Assembly: GCF_014648895.1 (NCBI RefSeq)
Contig: NZ_BMRZ01000003.1
Location: forward strand, 558,001 to 622,000
Direction of reading: 5' to 3'
DNA: 64,000 nucleotides
Source: Streptomyces tanashiensis
GTDB taxonomy: Bacteria > Actinomycetota > Actinomycetes > Streptomycetales > Streptomycetaceae
Within the stretch, counting starts at the first letter, position 1; the number at the start of each line of letters is the position of its first letter. A model generated the notes under the pieces. The model was not told where the DNA came from. It saw only the letters and a program-made list of their open reading frames with translations, and searched no databases. The position numbers and the translations under genes were made by a program. Below are positions 23,997 through 33,800 of the stretch, in pieces.

Positions 23997-24665
23997 ATGA
24001 ACACGACGGCCACTGACATCGACGTCCTCCGGGTCTTCTGTGCGGGCGACGGCCGGCACGGCAACCGCCTCGGAGTCGTGCGGGACGCCCGCACCCACCC
24101 CGACGAGTCCTCCCGGCAGGCGCTCGCCAAGGAACTCGGCTTCAGCGAGACGGTGTTCGTGGACGACCCGGAGCGCGGGATCGTCGACATCTACACGCCC
24201 GGCCTGCGGCTGCCGTTCGCCGGACACCCGCTCGTCGGCGCGGCCTGGCTGCTCGACCTGGAGGTCGTCCACCCGCCGGCCGGTGAGGTGTGGGTGCGCG
24301 GCGACGGGGAGTTCACCTGGATCGAGGCGCGCGCCGAGTGGGCCCCGCCCCGCACCCTGCGCCGGTACGGCTCCGTCGCCGAGGTGGAGGCCCTGGAGGT
24401 GCCCGAGCCGGGGGAGTGGATCTACGCCTGGGCCTGGGAGGAGGAGGCCGCGGGCCGGATCAGGGCGCGGGCCTTCCCGGGCCGGGGCGACGGGATCGAC
24501 GAGGACGAGGCGACCGGTGCGGCGGCGCTGCTGCTCACGGCGGAGCTGGGACGGGCTCTGAACATCACGCAGGGCCGGGGTTCGCAGCTGCTCACTGCCC
24601 CCGGCCCTGACGGCATCGTGGAACTCGGCGGACGCGTCCGCCTGGAAGGAACGATGACGCGCTGA
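23997..24665 (+). CDS. PhzF-family epimerase/isomerase-like protein
   Basis: The 222-residue protein has the PhzF fold: an IDVLRVFCAGDGRHGNRLGV start, an ELGFSETVFVD Glu (the usual catalytic Glu region), DIYTPGLRLPFAGHPLVGAAW, and a second half with ARAFPGRGDGIDEDEATGAA. In the phenazine pathway PhzF isomerises dihydro-hydroxyanthranilate, but most family members have unknown substrates. No phenazine genes are nearby. It is shorter than typical PhzF (about 280 residues). It ends in a 15-bp tandem repeat shared with the convergent haem oxygenase gene. Confidence 0.85.
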   Translation: MNTTATDIDVLRVFCAGDGRHGNRLGVVRDARTHPDESSRQALAKELGFSETVFVDDPERGIVDIYTPGLRLPFAGHPLVGAAWLLDLEVVHPPAGEVWVRGDGEFTWIEARAEWAPPRTLRRYGSVAEVEALEVPEPGEWIYAWAWEEEAAGRIRARAFPGRGDGIDEDEATGAAALLLTAELGRALNITQGRGSQLLTAPGPDGIVELGGRVRLEGTMTR

Positions 24666-24710
24666 CCGGTCGCACGCTGACCGGTCGCACGCCGACCGGT
24701 CACGCGCTGA
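24657..24710. repeat. 15-bp tandem repeat spanning the stops of two convergent genes
   Basis: ACCGGTC recurs at 24665, 24680 and 24695, each within a GCACGC(T/C)G-type 15-bp unit. The flanking TGA of the PhzF-like gene and the TCA (stop) of the haem oxygenase gene are both built from the unit. The motif resembles the repeat at 19036-19175. Confidence 0.75.
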
Positions 24711-25350
24711 GGGGGTACTCCCCGCCCAGCTCCCGGAAGACCGCGCTGTTGAAGTCGAAGGCCCGCTTGCACTCGTCGACGATCCGCTGCTTCTCCAGGT
24801 CGTCGGCGTTCACGCCGTCGAGCAGCTCCCGGTACGCCCGCTTGAACGCGGCCGGGTTGGAGATCTCGTCGAAGACGTAGAAGCGGACGCCGTCACCCTT
24901 GCGGTCGAAGCCCCAGGTCCGCTCCGCCTTGTCGCGGATGATCTGGCCGCCCGAGAGGTCGCCGAGGTAGCGCGTGTAGTGGTGGGCCACATAGCCGGCC
25001 GGCCAGTCGCGGGCGCACTCGGCGACCCGCTCGGCGTAGGCGACGGTGGCGGGCAGCGGGGAGACCCCGGCACGCCAGTCCGCGCCGCGCAGATGGGCGA
25101 GGTCCTGCTCCAGGGCGGCCGTGCGGAACAGCTCGGGCTGTATGAAGGGTCCGGCGACCGGGTCCTCGCGCAGCGCCTCCGCGCCCTCCTCCAGGGCCCG
25201 GTACACGAACCAGAGCTGCTCCGTGTAGCGCGCGTACGCGTCGACCGCCAGACGTCCGCCCAGCAGGTCGCCCATGAAGGACGAGGTCTCCGCCTCCGTG
25301 TGCTGCTCGTGCGAGGCCGTACGGATGAGCGTCGAGAAGGGCGTGTCCAA
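24700..25350 (-). CDS. hmuO: Haem oxygenase
   Basis: The 216-residue protein has the proximal haem-ligand region HEQHTEAE (His17 is the likely ligand), the distal-helix motif GDLSGGQ, and HHYTRYLGDL. It oxidises haem to biliverdin, carbon monoxide and ferrous iron, supplying iron from host or environmental haem. It starts at TTG 25348-25350 with GGAGG seven bases upstream. The iron box at 25401-25414 places it under the same control as the efe operon. Confidence 0.93.
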   Translation of the reverse strand: MDTPFSTLIRTASHEQHTEAETSSFMGDLLGGRLAVDAYARYTEQLWFVYRALEEGAEALREDPVAGPFIQPELFRTAALEQDLAHLRGADWRAGVSPLPATVAYAERVAECARDWPAGYVAHHYTRYLGDLSGGQIIRDKAERTWGFDRKGDGVRFYVFDEISNPAAFKRAYRELLDGVNADDLEKQRIVDECKRAFDFNSAVFRELGGEYPLSA

Positions 25351-25400
25351 GGCGTGCCTCCGAGACCGATGGGACGGGAACCAGTGACGATCCTGCCAAC

Positions 25401-25414
25401 TTAGGCATACCTAA
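25401..25414 (-). promoter_or_regulatory. Iron box upstream of the haem oxygenase gene
   Basis: TTAGGCATACCTAA matches the core TTAGGCTAACCTAA of the actinobacterial iron box at 12 of 14 positions, 51 bases upstream of the TTG start. Confidence 0.8.
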
Positions 25415-25464
25415 GTCAACTGGTTCCCGACGTCCTGTCGGTAAAAAGCTACCCACTCGGCGGG

Positions 25465-26322
25465 TCAGGGCAACGTAAGGATTTCGGCCCCGTTCTCGGT
25501 CACCACGAGCGTGTGCTCGAACTGCGCCGTCCGCTTCCGGTCCTTGGTCACCACGGTCCAGCCGTCGTCCCACATGTCGTAGTCGTGGGTGCCGAGCGTC
25601 AGCATCGGCTCGATCGTGAACGTCATGCCGGTCTTGATCTCGGTGGTGTGGTGGGGCGAGTCGTAGTGCGGGACGATCAGGCCGGAGTGGAACGACGAGT
25701 TGATGCCGTGCCCGGTGAAGTCGCGCACGACCCCGTAGCCGAAGCGCTTGGCGTACGACTCGATGACCCGCCCGATGATGTTGATCTGGCGGCCCGGCTT
25801 CACCGCCTTGATGGCCCGGTTGAGGGACTCCCGGGTGCGCTCGACGAGCAGTCGCGACTCCTCGTCGACGTCGCCGCAGAGGTAGGTGGCGTTGTTGTCG
25901 CCGTGGACGCCGTTGATGAACGCGGTGACGTCCAGGTTCACGATGTCGCCGTCCCGCAGGACGGTGGAGTCCGGGATGCCGTGGCAGATGACCTCGTTGA
26001 TCGAGGCGCACAGCGACTTCGGGAAGCCGCGGTAGCCCAGCGTGGACGGGTAGGCGCCGTGGTCGCACATGTACTCGTGCGCGACCCGGTCGAGCTCGTC
26101 GGTGGTGACACCCGGAGCGATGTGCTTGGCGGCCTCCTCCATCGCCTGCGCGGCGATGCGGCCGGCGATCCGCATCCGTTCGATGGTGTCGGAATCCTGC
26201 ACCTCGGGCCCCGTGTACGGGGTCGGGGCGGGCTTCCCGACGTACTCGGGGCGGCGGATGGAGCCCGGAACGGAGCGGTGGGGGGAGAGCTCCCCCGGTA
26301 CGAGAAGCGACTGGCCAGACAT
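25465..26322 (-). CDS. map: Type I methionine aminopeptidase
   Basis: The 285-residue protein has all five metal ligands in the usual order: Asp in [10 protein letters not shown] and in [10 protein letters not shown], His in [11 protein letters not shown], Glu in FTIEPML, and Glu near the C-terminus in QFEHTLVV. It removes the initiator Met of nascent proteins. The N-terminal extension (about 40 residues, [25 protein letters not shown]) is the type seen in actinobacterial MetAPs. The ATG at 26320-26322 is chosen because the coding pattern and the conserved start fall there. Confidence 0.95.
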   Translation of the reverse strand: MSGQSLLVPGELSPHRSVPGSIRRPEYVGKPAPTPYTGPEVQDSDTIERMRIAGRIAAQAMEEAAKHIAPGVTTDELDRVAHEYMCDHGAYPSTLGYRGFPKSLCASINEVICHGIPDSTVLRDGDIVNLDVTAFINGVHGDNNATYLCGDVDEESRLLVERTRESLNRAIKAVKPGRQINIIGRVIESYAKRFGYGVVRDFTGHGINSSFHSGLIVPHYDSPHHTTEIKTGMTFTIEPMLTLGTHDYDMWDDGWTVVTKDRKRTAQFEHTLVVTENGAEILTLP

Positions 26323-26383
26323 GCCAGCGAGTCTAACGACCGGGTCTGGGGCAGCATGGTCTCGGAGGAAGGAGCCGACGACG

Positions 26384-26617
26384 ATGGCCCTGTTCAAGAA
26401 GCGCACGGTGGGCAAACCGGGCGAGTGGTACTACTGCCTGGAGCACAAGAAGGTCGAGGAGGGCCCCGAGTGCCCGGCGAAGAACCGCTTCGGCCCGTAC
26501 ACCAGCCGTGAGGAGGCCTCCCACGCCATGGAGACCGCCCGCGACCGGAACCTGGAGTGGGAGACCGACCCCCGCTGGCACGACGCCGCCGGGAAGGACA
26601 AGACGCCGGACGAATGA
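26384..26617 (+). CDS. Small conserved actinobacterial protein
   Basis: The 77-residue protein ([18 protein letters not shown] at the start, [20 protein letters not shown], then an acidic WETDPRW end) has two Cys, Trp-rich edges and no recognised domain. It is a frequent conserved gene next to map in Streptomyces. ATG 26384 has GGAGGAAGGAG upstream. The function is unknown. Confidence 0.8.
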   Translation: MALFKKRTVGKPGEWYYCLEHKKVEEGPECPAKNRFGPYTSREEASHAMETARDRNLEWETDPRWHDAAGKDKTPDE

Positions 26618-26641
26618 CCGCGCGGAGGCCGCCGGGACCGC

Positions 26642-27973
26642 TCAGACGGTCCCGGCCGCCTCACGCCGGGCGGCCTCCTCCAGGGCGGCCTCCTGCTGGG
26701 CCTTGCGGCGCAGCGAGTCCTCGTCCGTGGCGGAGTCGTACGTGAGGAGCTTCGGCAGCGCCAGACAGAGCAGCCCCGCCGAGGCGACGCACGCCACGCC
26801 GCCCGTCCAGACGGCCGCGCGCGTGCCGGTCCAGCCGGCCATCGCGCCCGCCCGGACCTGGCCCAGCTGCGGGCCCACGCTGTACGAGAGCACCTCGATG
26901 CCGGCGAGCCGGCCGCGCAGCTCCTCCGGGATCGTCTGGTTCCAGATCGTGGAGCGGCCGAGACCGCTCAGCATGTCGCCGGCGCCCGCGAAGGCCAGGC
27001 ACAGCAGCACCAGCCAGACGTTCCCGAACCAGCCGGCCGCCGCGATCGCCAGACCCCAGCCGGCCGCGCCCCCGGCCACCAGGAGTCCGTGCCGGCGCAC
27101 CTTCGACGTCCAGCCGCTGGTCAGGCCCAGGACGAGCGAGCCGACCGAGCCCGCCGCGTACATCAGACCGAGCGACCAGTCCGCGTCCAGCTCGTCCGCG
27201 AGGAACGGGAAGATCGTGTTCGGGAAGGCGAAGAACATCGCCGCCAGGTCGATCACGTACGTGCCGAGCAGCACCGGCCGCGACCAGGCGTACCGCGCCC
27301 CCTCCGCGATGCCCCGCAGCGAGGGCTTCTCCGCGTCGTGCGCGGGCGGCGCGGGGGAGAGACGGCGGCACATCAGGACCGAGACCGCGAAGCACGCGAT
27401 CGTCACGCCGTACGCGGGCGCGTGACCCGCGTACGCCACCACGAGGCCCGCGACGGCCGGACCCGCGATCGAGCCGATCTGCCAGCGCAGCGAGTTCAGC
27501 GCGGCGGCGGCCGTCTGCTGGTCGTGCGGCACGATCCGGGCGAGCAGCGAGTCGAGCGCCGGACGCTGGAGCCCCGCGAGCGCCGACACCCCCGCCGCGA
27601 CCACGTACAGCGGCCAGAGCATCGGGTCCGGGAGCAGCGCGTTGAGCAGCAGGAGCAGGGCGAGCAGCCCGAGCCCCGCCTCCGTCCGCAGGATCACCTT
27701 CCGCCGGTCCACCGCGTCCGCGAGCGCACCGCCGTACAGGCCGAACACCACGAGCGGCACCAGCTCGACCGCACCCATCGCGCCGACCGCCAGGGGCGAG
27801 TCCGTCAGCTCCTTGATCTGCAGGGGCAGGGCGATCATCGCCATCGCGCTGCCGAAGTACGTGACGAGACCCTGCACCCACAGCAGCCGGAAGTCGCCGG
27901 ACGAACGCCAGGGCGCGAGATCGGGCAGCAGGCCCGAGAGCCTGGCGAGGAGGGAGGAAGGAGGGGAGGACAC
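26642..27973 (-). CDS. MFS transporter (DHA3/enterobactin-exporter-like)
   Basis: The 443-residue, twelve-helix protein begins with a soluble stretch and then FRLLWVQGLVTYFGSAM. The first MFS loop, GGALADAVDRRKVIL, is clear. The layout (paired halves, Asp-rich start of helix 2) is that of the EntS-like DHA3 family, which often exports siderophores. The substrate is unknown, though iron genes lie upstream. The C-terminus is charged and cytoplasmic. Confidence 0.88.
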   Translation of the reverse strand: MSSPPSSLLARLSGLLPDLAPWRSSGDFRLLWVQGLVTYFGSAMAMIALPLQIKELTDSPLAVGAMGAVELVPLVVFGLYGGALADAVDRRKVILRTEAGLGLLALLLLLNALLPDPMLWPLYVVAAGVSALAGLQRPALDSLLARIVPHDQQTAAAALNSLRWQIGSIAGPAVAGLVVAYAGHAPAYGVTIACFAVSVLMCRRLSPAPPAHDAEKPSLRGIAEGARYAWSRPVLLGTYVIDLAAMFFAFPNTIFPFLADELDADWSLGLMYAAGSVGSLVLGLTSGWTSKVRRHGLLVAGGAAGWGLAIAAAGWFGNVWLVLLCLAFAGAGDMLSGLGRSTIWNQTIPEELRGRLAGIEVLSYSVGPQLGQVRAGAMAGWTGTRAAVWTGGVACVASAGLLCLALPKLLTYDSATDEDSLRRKAQQEAALEEAARREAAGTV

Positions 27974-28125
27974 GAGGGGTCATGCTCCGTCCGACGGATG
28001 CAGGGAGCAACCGAATTACCGGTCCCGTGCACGGTGCGGGGCCGGGGCGGAGCCGTCGCTCCCGTACGGGTGGAACCTCCCCGATCGGCCGCGCGCGGGC
28101 CCCGGCTCGGGCAGGATGCGGGCCC

Positions 28126-28728
28126 ATGGATGCCGTACGGGTCGCGTTGCTGCGGGAAGTGCTCGCCGGGACGGAGTGGCCGGGGGCGGCCCGCCGGTTC
28201 GCGGGTGCGCTCCGCTCCTCGGTCGTGCCGCACCGGGGCGGACTGCTCCTCGTGGGCACCGAGGAGTACGAGCCCTGGCACCTGGCGGCACACCTGGTCG
28301 ACGAGTCCGCCTGGTCGGGGCTCCCCGAGCTGGCGCCCACGCTGGTGCGGCACCGGGTGCGGCCGGACGCCCCGGCGCACCTGGCGGTCGGCCTCGGCCG
28401 CCTGGAGACCGCCGGGCGCGGCGCGACCCTGCTCATGGTGACGCCCGAGCGGCCCGGCGCGGGGCTGCTCCAGCGGGTGCACGACGCCCGGCGCGCCGGG
28501 GCGACGGTGCTCTCGCTCGACGGCGGCGACGAGGAGGTGCGGGGCCTCGCGCACGAGACGCTCACCGTGGCGGAGGGCGCCGAGGTCGACCTGGACACGG
28601 TGCAGCACCTGGTGAGCGCGGCGGCCGGGGAGAACAGCCTGCCGGCGCCGCGCGGGAGCCGCCGCCTCCGGGACCGGCTCTCCGGTCTCGCGGACCGGCT
28701 GACGGCCCCGCCCCCGGCCCGCTGGTAG
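28126..28728 (+). CDS. Conserved hypothetical protein, SIS-like segment
   Basis: The 200-residue protein has no signal peptide or membrane segment. The middle part (GRGATLLMVTPERPGAGLLQ, VHDARRAGATVLSLDGGDEE) resembles the sugar-isomerase (SIS) fold pattern, but no catalytic residues are seen. The ATG at 28126 is the first plausible start after the divergent MFS gene. The function is unknown. npdG follows 46 bases downstream. Confidence 0.65.
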   Translation: MDAVRVALLREVLAGTEWPGAARRFAGALRSSVVPHRGGLLLVGTEEYEPWHLAAHLVDESAWSGLPELAPTLVRHRVRPDAPAHLAVGLGRLETAGRGATLLMVTPERPGAGLLQRVHDARRAGATVLSLDGGDEEVRGLAHETLTVAEGAEVDLDTVQHLVSAAAGENSLPAPRGSRRLRDRLSGLADRLTAPPPARW

Positions 28729-28774
28729 CACACGGACGCCCCCGGCACCCCGACCGGTCGGTAATGTCGGGGCC

Positions 28775-29473
28775 ATGACTACGACTGAGAGCAAGCCCGC
28801 CCCCAAGGACCCGTGGGACCTCCCCGACGTCTCCGGTCTCGTCGTCGGCGTCCTCGGCGGCACCGGCGACCAGGGCCGCGGCCTCGCCTACCGGCTCGCC
28901 AAGGCCGGCCAGAAGGTGATCATCGGCTCCCGCGCCGCCGACCGCGCGCAGGGCGTCGCCGAGGAGATCGGCCACGGCGTCGAGGGCGCCGACAACGCCG
29001 AGACCGCCCGCCGCAGCGACGTCGTGATCGTCGCCGTGCCGTGGGACGGCCACGCCAAGACCCTGGAGTCCCTGCGCGAGGAGCTCCGAGGCAAGCTCGT
29101 CGTGGACTGCGTCAACCCGCTCGGCTTCGACAAGAAGGGCGCCTACGCCCTCAAGCCCGAGGAGGGCTCCGCCGCCGAGCAGGCCGCCGCGCTCCTCCCG
29201 GACTCCCGGGTCGCCGCCGCCTTCCACCACCTCTCCGCGGTCCTCCTCAAGGACACCTCCATCGAGGAGATCGACACGGACGTCATGGTCCTCGGCGAGG
29301 AGCGCGCCGACGTCGAGATCGTCCAGGCCCTCGCCGGCCGCATCGCCGGCATGCGCGGCGTCTTCGCCGGGCGGCTGCGCAACGCCCACCAGGTCGAGTC
29401 GCTCGTCGCCAACCTGATCTCCGTGAACCGCCGCTACAAGGCCCACGCCGGGCTCCGCGTCACCGACATCTGA
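28775..29473 (+). CDS. npdG: F420-dependent NADP reductase
   Basis: The 232-residue protein has the NADP-binding Rossmann segment VGVLGGTGDQGRGLAYRLAK (about residues 24-43) and IIGSR. VVIVAVPWDGHAKTL and VVDCVNPLGFDKKG follow, then the F420-binding half with VAAAFHHLSAVLLKD. This is the FNO/NpdG family, which passes hydride between reduced F420 and NADP. It is a normal part of F420 metabolism in Streptomyces, supplying F420H2 to F420-dependent enzymes. Confidence 0.9.
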   Translation: MTTTESKPAPKDPWDLPDVSGLVVGVLGGTGDQGRGLAYRLAKAGQKVIIGSRAADRAQGVAEEIGHGVEGADNAETARRSDVVIVAVPWDGHAKTLESLREELRGKLVVDCVNPLGFDKKGAYALKPEEGSAAEQAAALLPDSRVAAAFHHLSAVLLKDTSIEEIDTDVMVLGEERADVEIVQALAGRIAGMRGVFAGRLRNAHQVESLVANLISVNRRYKAHAGLRVTDI

Positions 29474-29551
29474 GCCGGTCCCGTCGCGGACCGGGGCATG
29501 GGGGACACTGGACGGGCACGAAACGCCGTATCCGGACAGGAGCCGACCCCC

Positions 29552-29725
29552 ATGCCCCGCCTCGCCCTCTACGCCCTCGTGGTCTGCGCCCTGGCCGTCG
29601 CCGCGGCCGTCGTCTCCTTCGTCGAGGGCAGCTTCCTCGGCGTCGTGTGGGTCCTCCTCGCGGGCCTCTCCTCCAACATGGCCTGGTACTACATCCGCCG
29701 CGCGAAGGTCCGGGCCCAGGGCTAG
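29552..29725 (+). CDS. Small membrane protein
   Basis: The 57-residue protein has two hydrophobic helices (LALYALVVCALAVAAAVVSF and FLGVVWVLLAGLSSNMAW) and a basic C-terminus (YYIRRAKVRAQG). It has no conserved domain I recognise. The ATG at 29552 follows GGACAGGAG. The function is unknown. Confidence 0.75.
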   Translation: MPRLALYALVVCALAVAAAVVSFVEGSFLGVVWVLLAGLSSNMAWYYIRRAKVRAQG

Positions 29726-29731
29726 GCCGGG

Positions 29732-30526
29732 CTAGACCTGGCAGAACTCCGGGGTCTCCTGCCAGAACCGGAACAGCTGCGAGCCGCAGTACCGGCTCAG
29801 CTCCGGCACCCCGAGGGAGCGCATCAGCGCGTCGATCGTGTCGAAGAAGGCGTCGTTGACCGCCGGCACGAACAGCAGCGCGATCACGATGAAGAAGCCG
29901 TACGGCGCGTACGGCTCGATCTGCCGCTTCACCTTGTACGACAGCCAGGGCTCCACCACGCCGTAGCCGTCGAGCCCCGGCACCGGCAGGAGGTTCAGGA
30001 GCGCGGCCGTCACCTGGAGGAACGCCAGGAACGCCAGCGCGAACTGGAACACGAGCGGCACGCCGTCGAGCGCGCCCAGCCAGAACGGCGCCGTGCACAC
30101 CAGCGCGAACAGCACGTTCGTCAGGGGGCCCGCCGCCGAGATCAGGCTGTGCTTCCAGCGGCCCTTGATCCGGCCCTGCTCGATGAAGACCGCGCCGCCG
30201 GGCAGACCGATCCCGCCCATGATCACGAACAGCACCGGCAGGACGATGCTCAGCACCGCGTGCGTGTACGCCAGCGGGTTGAGCGTCAGATAGCCCTTGG
30301 CGCCCACCGTGATGTCCCCGCCGTGCAGCGCCGTCCGCGCGTGCGCGTACTCGTGCAGACAGAGCGACACGACCCACGCCGAGGTCACGAAGAGGAAGAC
30401 CGCGAGACCGGGCGAGGCGGCGAAGTCCGTCCACACCGCCCAGCCGGTCACGGCCATGACGGCGAGGATCGCCAGGAAGACGGGACTGATCCGCCGTTCG
30501 TGGCGCCGGGTGGTGGCCGTGGTCAT
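29732..30526 (-). CDS. Site-2 protease-type zinc metalloprotease (M50 family)
   Basis: The 265-residue membrane protein has the HExxH motif HEYAHART near residues 59-66 and the second metal motif NLLPVPGLDGYG (N-x2-P-x4-DG). Members cleave membrane-embedded substrates in regulated intramembrane proteolysis. The upstream open frame extends further but starts before the ATG at 30524-30526, which has GGGAGCC upstream. It shares a divergent intergenic region, containing a MITE-like repeat, with the AfsR-like gene. Confidence 0.9.
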   Translation of the reverse strand: MTTATTRRHERRISPVFLAILAVMAVTGWAVWTDFAASPGLAVFLFVTSAWVVSLCLHEYAHARTALHGGDITVGAKGYLTLNPLAYTHAVLSIVLPVLFVIMGGIGLPGGAVFIEQGRIKGRWKHSLISAAGPLTNVLFALVCTAPFWLGALDGVPLVFQFALAFLAFLQVTAALLNLLPVPGLDGYGVVEPWLSYKVKRQIEPYAPYGFFIVIALLFVPAVNDAFFDTIDALMRSLGVPELSRYCGSQLFRFWQETPEFCQV

Positions 30527-30623
30527 CGCGGGGGCTCCCAGGGGACGGTGGGCATTGCTGTGTGCGGGAAACGTACCGGGCCCCGAGCGGAGTTCCACCC
30601 CGGCCGTTGTGGGCGTCCCCGCG

Positions 30624-30834
30624 CCGTGTGGGCAATCGTCCCGCTGGGGCGGGACGGGTGGGCACACGGGACGGCGCCCTTCGCGGCGGCTCCGCGTTCC
30701 GCGCTCTGACCCGCACCACCGGTTCCGTGCAGGGGGTGCGGGTCCAGGCGCTGAAGCCTCTGGCGCCGGCGAGGGCGCCGTCCGTTGTGCCCACCCGTTC
30801 CGCCCTGCGGAACGATTGCCCACAACGGCGGGGG
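30624..30834. repeat. MITE-like inverted-repeat element, copy A
   Basis: The 211-bp element lies between the M50 gene and the AfsR-like gene (intergenic stretch 30527-30882). Its ends are inverted repeats of about 53 bp: from GTGTGGGCAATCGTCCCG at the left to CGATTGCCCACAACGGCG at the right. Each arm also holds a small hairpin (TCCCGC/GGCGGGA and GTTCCGC/GCGGAAC). Copy B is at 38911-39162. Confidence 0.85.
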
Positions 30835-30882
30835 CGCCGCCCAGCGTGGGTGCCGGGCGCGGGCTCGCGGAGAATGGGGGGC

Positions 30883-33800
30883 GTGCGCTACTCCGTTCTC
30901 GGTCCGACCCTCGCCCGCACCCCCGACGGCACCGACGTGCCCGTCGGCGGCCCCCGGGTCCGTGCGCTGCTCACCGTCCTCGCCCTGCGGGCCGGCCGGA
31001 CCGTTCCCGTACCCCACCTCGTCGACGAGGTGTGGCACGGCGACGAGCCGCCCGCCGACGCCCCCGCCGCGCTCCAGGCCCTCGTCGCCCGGCTCCGCAG
31101 GGCCCTCGGCCGGGACCGGGTGGTCTCCGCCGAGGGCGGCTACCGTCTCGACGCCCGGCCCGAGGACGTGGACGCCCGCCGCTTCGAGCGCCTCGCCGTC
31201 GAGGGCGTGGCCGCGCTCGGCGCCGGCGACCCCGCGCACGCGGCCGCGCTCCTCGACGAGGCCCTCGGGCTCTGGCGCGGGCCCGCCCTCGCCGACCTGC
31301 CGGACCGGGACGCGGAGGCCGCCCGCTGGGAGGCCCGCCGGCTCGACGCCCGCCGCGCCCGGCTCGACGCGGCCCTCGCCCTGGGCGACGCGCCCGCCGC
31401 CCTCCCGGAGCTCACCGCCCTCTGTGCCGCCCACCCGCTGGACGAGCCGCTCCAGACCCTCCGGATCCGCGCCCTGCGGGACACCGGCCGGGCGGCCGAG
31501 GCGCTCGCCGCGTACGAGTCGGTCCGGCGCGCCCTCGCCACCCGTCTCGGCACGGACCCGTCACCCGCCCTGCGCGCCCTCCACGCGGAGCTCCTCGCCC
31601 CGGAGCCCGTACTCGCCCCCGTACAGACCCCCGTCCGCACCCCCGTCCGCGGCAACATGCGCGCGCGGCTCACCAGCTTCGTCGGGCGCGACGAGGACAT
31701 CGCGCTCGTCCGGGACGACCTGCGCGGCGCCCGGCTCGTGACGCTGCTCGGGCCCGGCGGGGCCGGGAAGACCCGGCTGTCGCAGGAGGCGGCCGAGCGG
31801 GGCGGTGCGGACTGGCCGGACGGCGTGTGGGTGGCGGAACTCGCCCCCGTACAGGACCCGGAGGCCGTGCCCGAGGCGGTCCTCGCGGCCGTCGGCGCCC
31901 GCGAGACGGTGCTGCGCGGCGCCGGGGCCGAGGAGCTGCGCGGCGGGGGCGACCCGCTCGCCCGGCTCGTCGAGCACTGCGCCGGGCGGCGGATGCTGCT
32001 CCTCCTCGACAACTGCGAGCACCTCGTCGGCGCGGCCGCCGCACTCGCCGAGACCCTGCTCGCCCGCTGCCCGGAGCTCCGGGTGCTCGCGACGAGCCGG
32101 GAGCCGCTCGGCGTCCCCGGGGAGGCGATCCGGCCCGTCGGCCCGCTGCCGACCGGGACGGCGCTGCGGCTGCTCGGCGAGCGCGGCGCGGCGGTCCGCC
32201 CGGGCTTCCGCGTCGAGGACGACCCGGTCGCCGCGGGCGAGGTCGTGCGGCGCCTCGACGGTCTGCCCCTGGCGATCGAACTGGCGGCGGCCCGGCTGCG
32301 GATGCTGACCCTGCGCCAGATCGCGGACCGGCTCGACGACCGCTTCCGGCTGCTCACGTCGGGCGCGCGGACCGTACTGCCCCGGCAGCAGACCCTGCGG
32401 GCGGTCGTCGACTGGTCGTGGGACCTGCTCGACGCGAGCGAGCGGACCGTGCTGCGTGGCCTGTCGGTGTTCACGGGCGGCTGCGACCTGGACGCGGCGG
32501 AGGCGGTGTGCGCCGGGCCGGGCGGCCTCGACGTCCTGGACGTGCTCGGGGCACTGGTCGACAAGTCCCTCGTCGTCGCCGCCCCGGACGGCTCCGGCAT
32601 GCGCTACCGGCTCCTGGAGACGGTGGCCGAGTACGCGGCGGAGCGTCTCGACGAGGCCGGGGAGCGGGCCGCGGCCGAGCGGCGCCACCTCACGTACTAC
32701 CGCGAACTCGCCCGCCGCACCGACCCCGGCCTGCGCCGCCACGGCCAGGTCGCCGCGATGGCCCGCTTCACGGCCGAGTACGGCAACATGCGCACCGCCC
32801 TGCGCCGGGCCGTCGACGCCCGCGACGAGGACGAGGCGCTCGTCCTCGTCCACTCCCTGCTCTGGTACTGGCAGATGCGCGACCTGCGCACCGACGCCCT
32901 GAACCTGTCCCAGGCCGCCGCGGCGCTGGGCCCCGACCCGTTCACACCGCCCGCGGCGCCCGTCGTCCCCCTCCTCGAACCGTGCACCGCCGCGCCGCCG
33001 CCGCTCTCCGAGGAGCAGCGCTGGGAGGCGCGGCGCGGGGTGCGGCTCGTGGAGCTCCTCAACATGGACCACGAGACCGGGCGCTGGACCAGCCCCGAGG
33101 GCACCCACCGGCTCCGCGAGATCACCGCCGTCTACCGGCCCGGCCTGCCGCAGACCTGCCGGCTCCCCGGTTCCTTCGCCGTCTTCGCGGTCCTCCTCAT
33201 CGGCGAGGCGGGCCGGCTCGGCGAGCTCCTCGACGCGACCGTCGCCGCCTGCCGCCGCCACGGCTACGACTGGGAGCTGGCCAACGTCCTCCAGCTGCGC
33301 GGCAACATGTTCGCCAACCGGGCCGACCTGGCCGAGCGGGCCATCGCCGACGCCGACGAGGGCCTGGAGATCTTCGTACGCCTCGGGGACGCCTGGGGCG
33401 CGGCCGAGGCCCTCTCCTCCCGGGCCGAAGCCCGCGAGCGGCTCCTCGAGTACGAGGCGGCGGCCGAGGACTTCGCCGCCGCCATCGGCTACGCGGAGCA
33501 GGTCGGCGCCCAGTCGCAGACGGCCCTGCTGCGCGCCCGGTACGCCGACATCCTGATCGAGATCGGGCGCGAGGAGGAGGGCGAGGCGATCCTGCGGGAG
33601 ATCGTGGACGGCGGCTACGGCCGGGGCCACGAACCGATGCTCGGCGCCCGGCTGTTCCTCGCCCTGGCACTCGGCCGCACGGGCCGGTACGCCGAGGCGC
33701 GGGAGCATCTGTACGAGCTCCTCAAGGACTTCGGCTCCGAGACGCTCTCCATCTTCGAGGGCTTCACGCTCGGCGCCCTCGCCTGGCTGGACGTCGTCGA

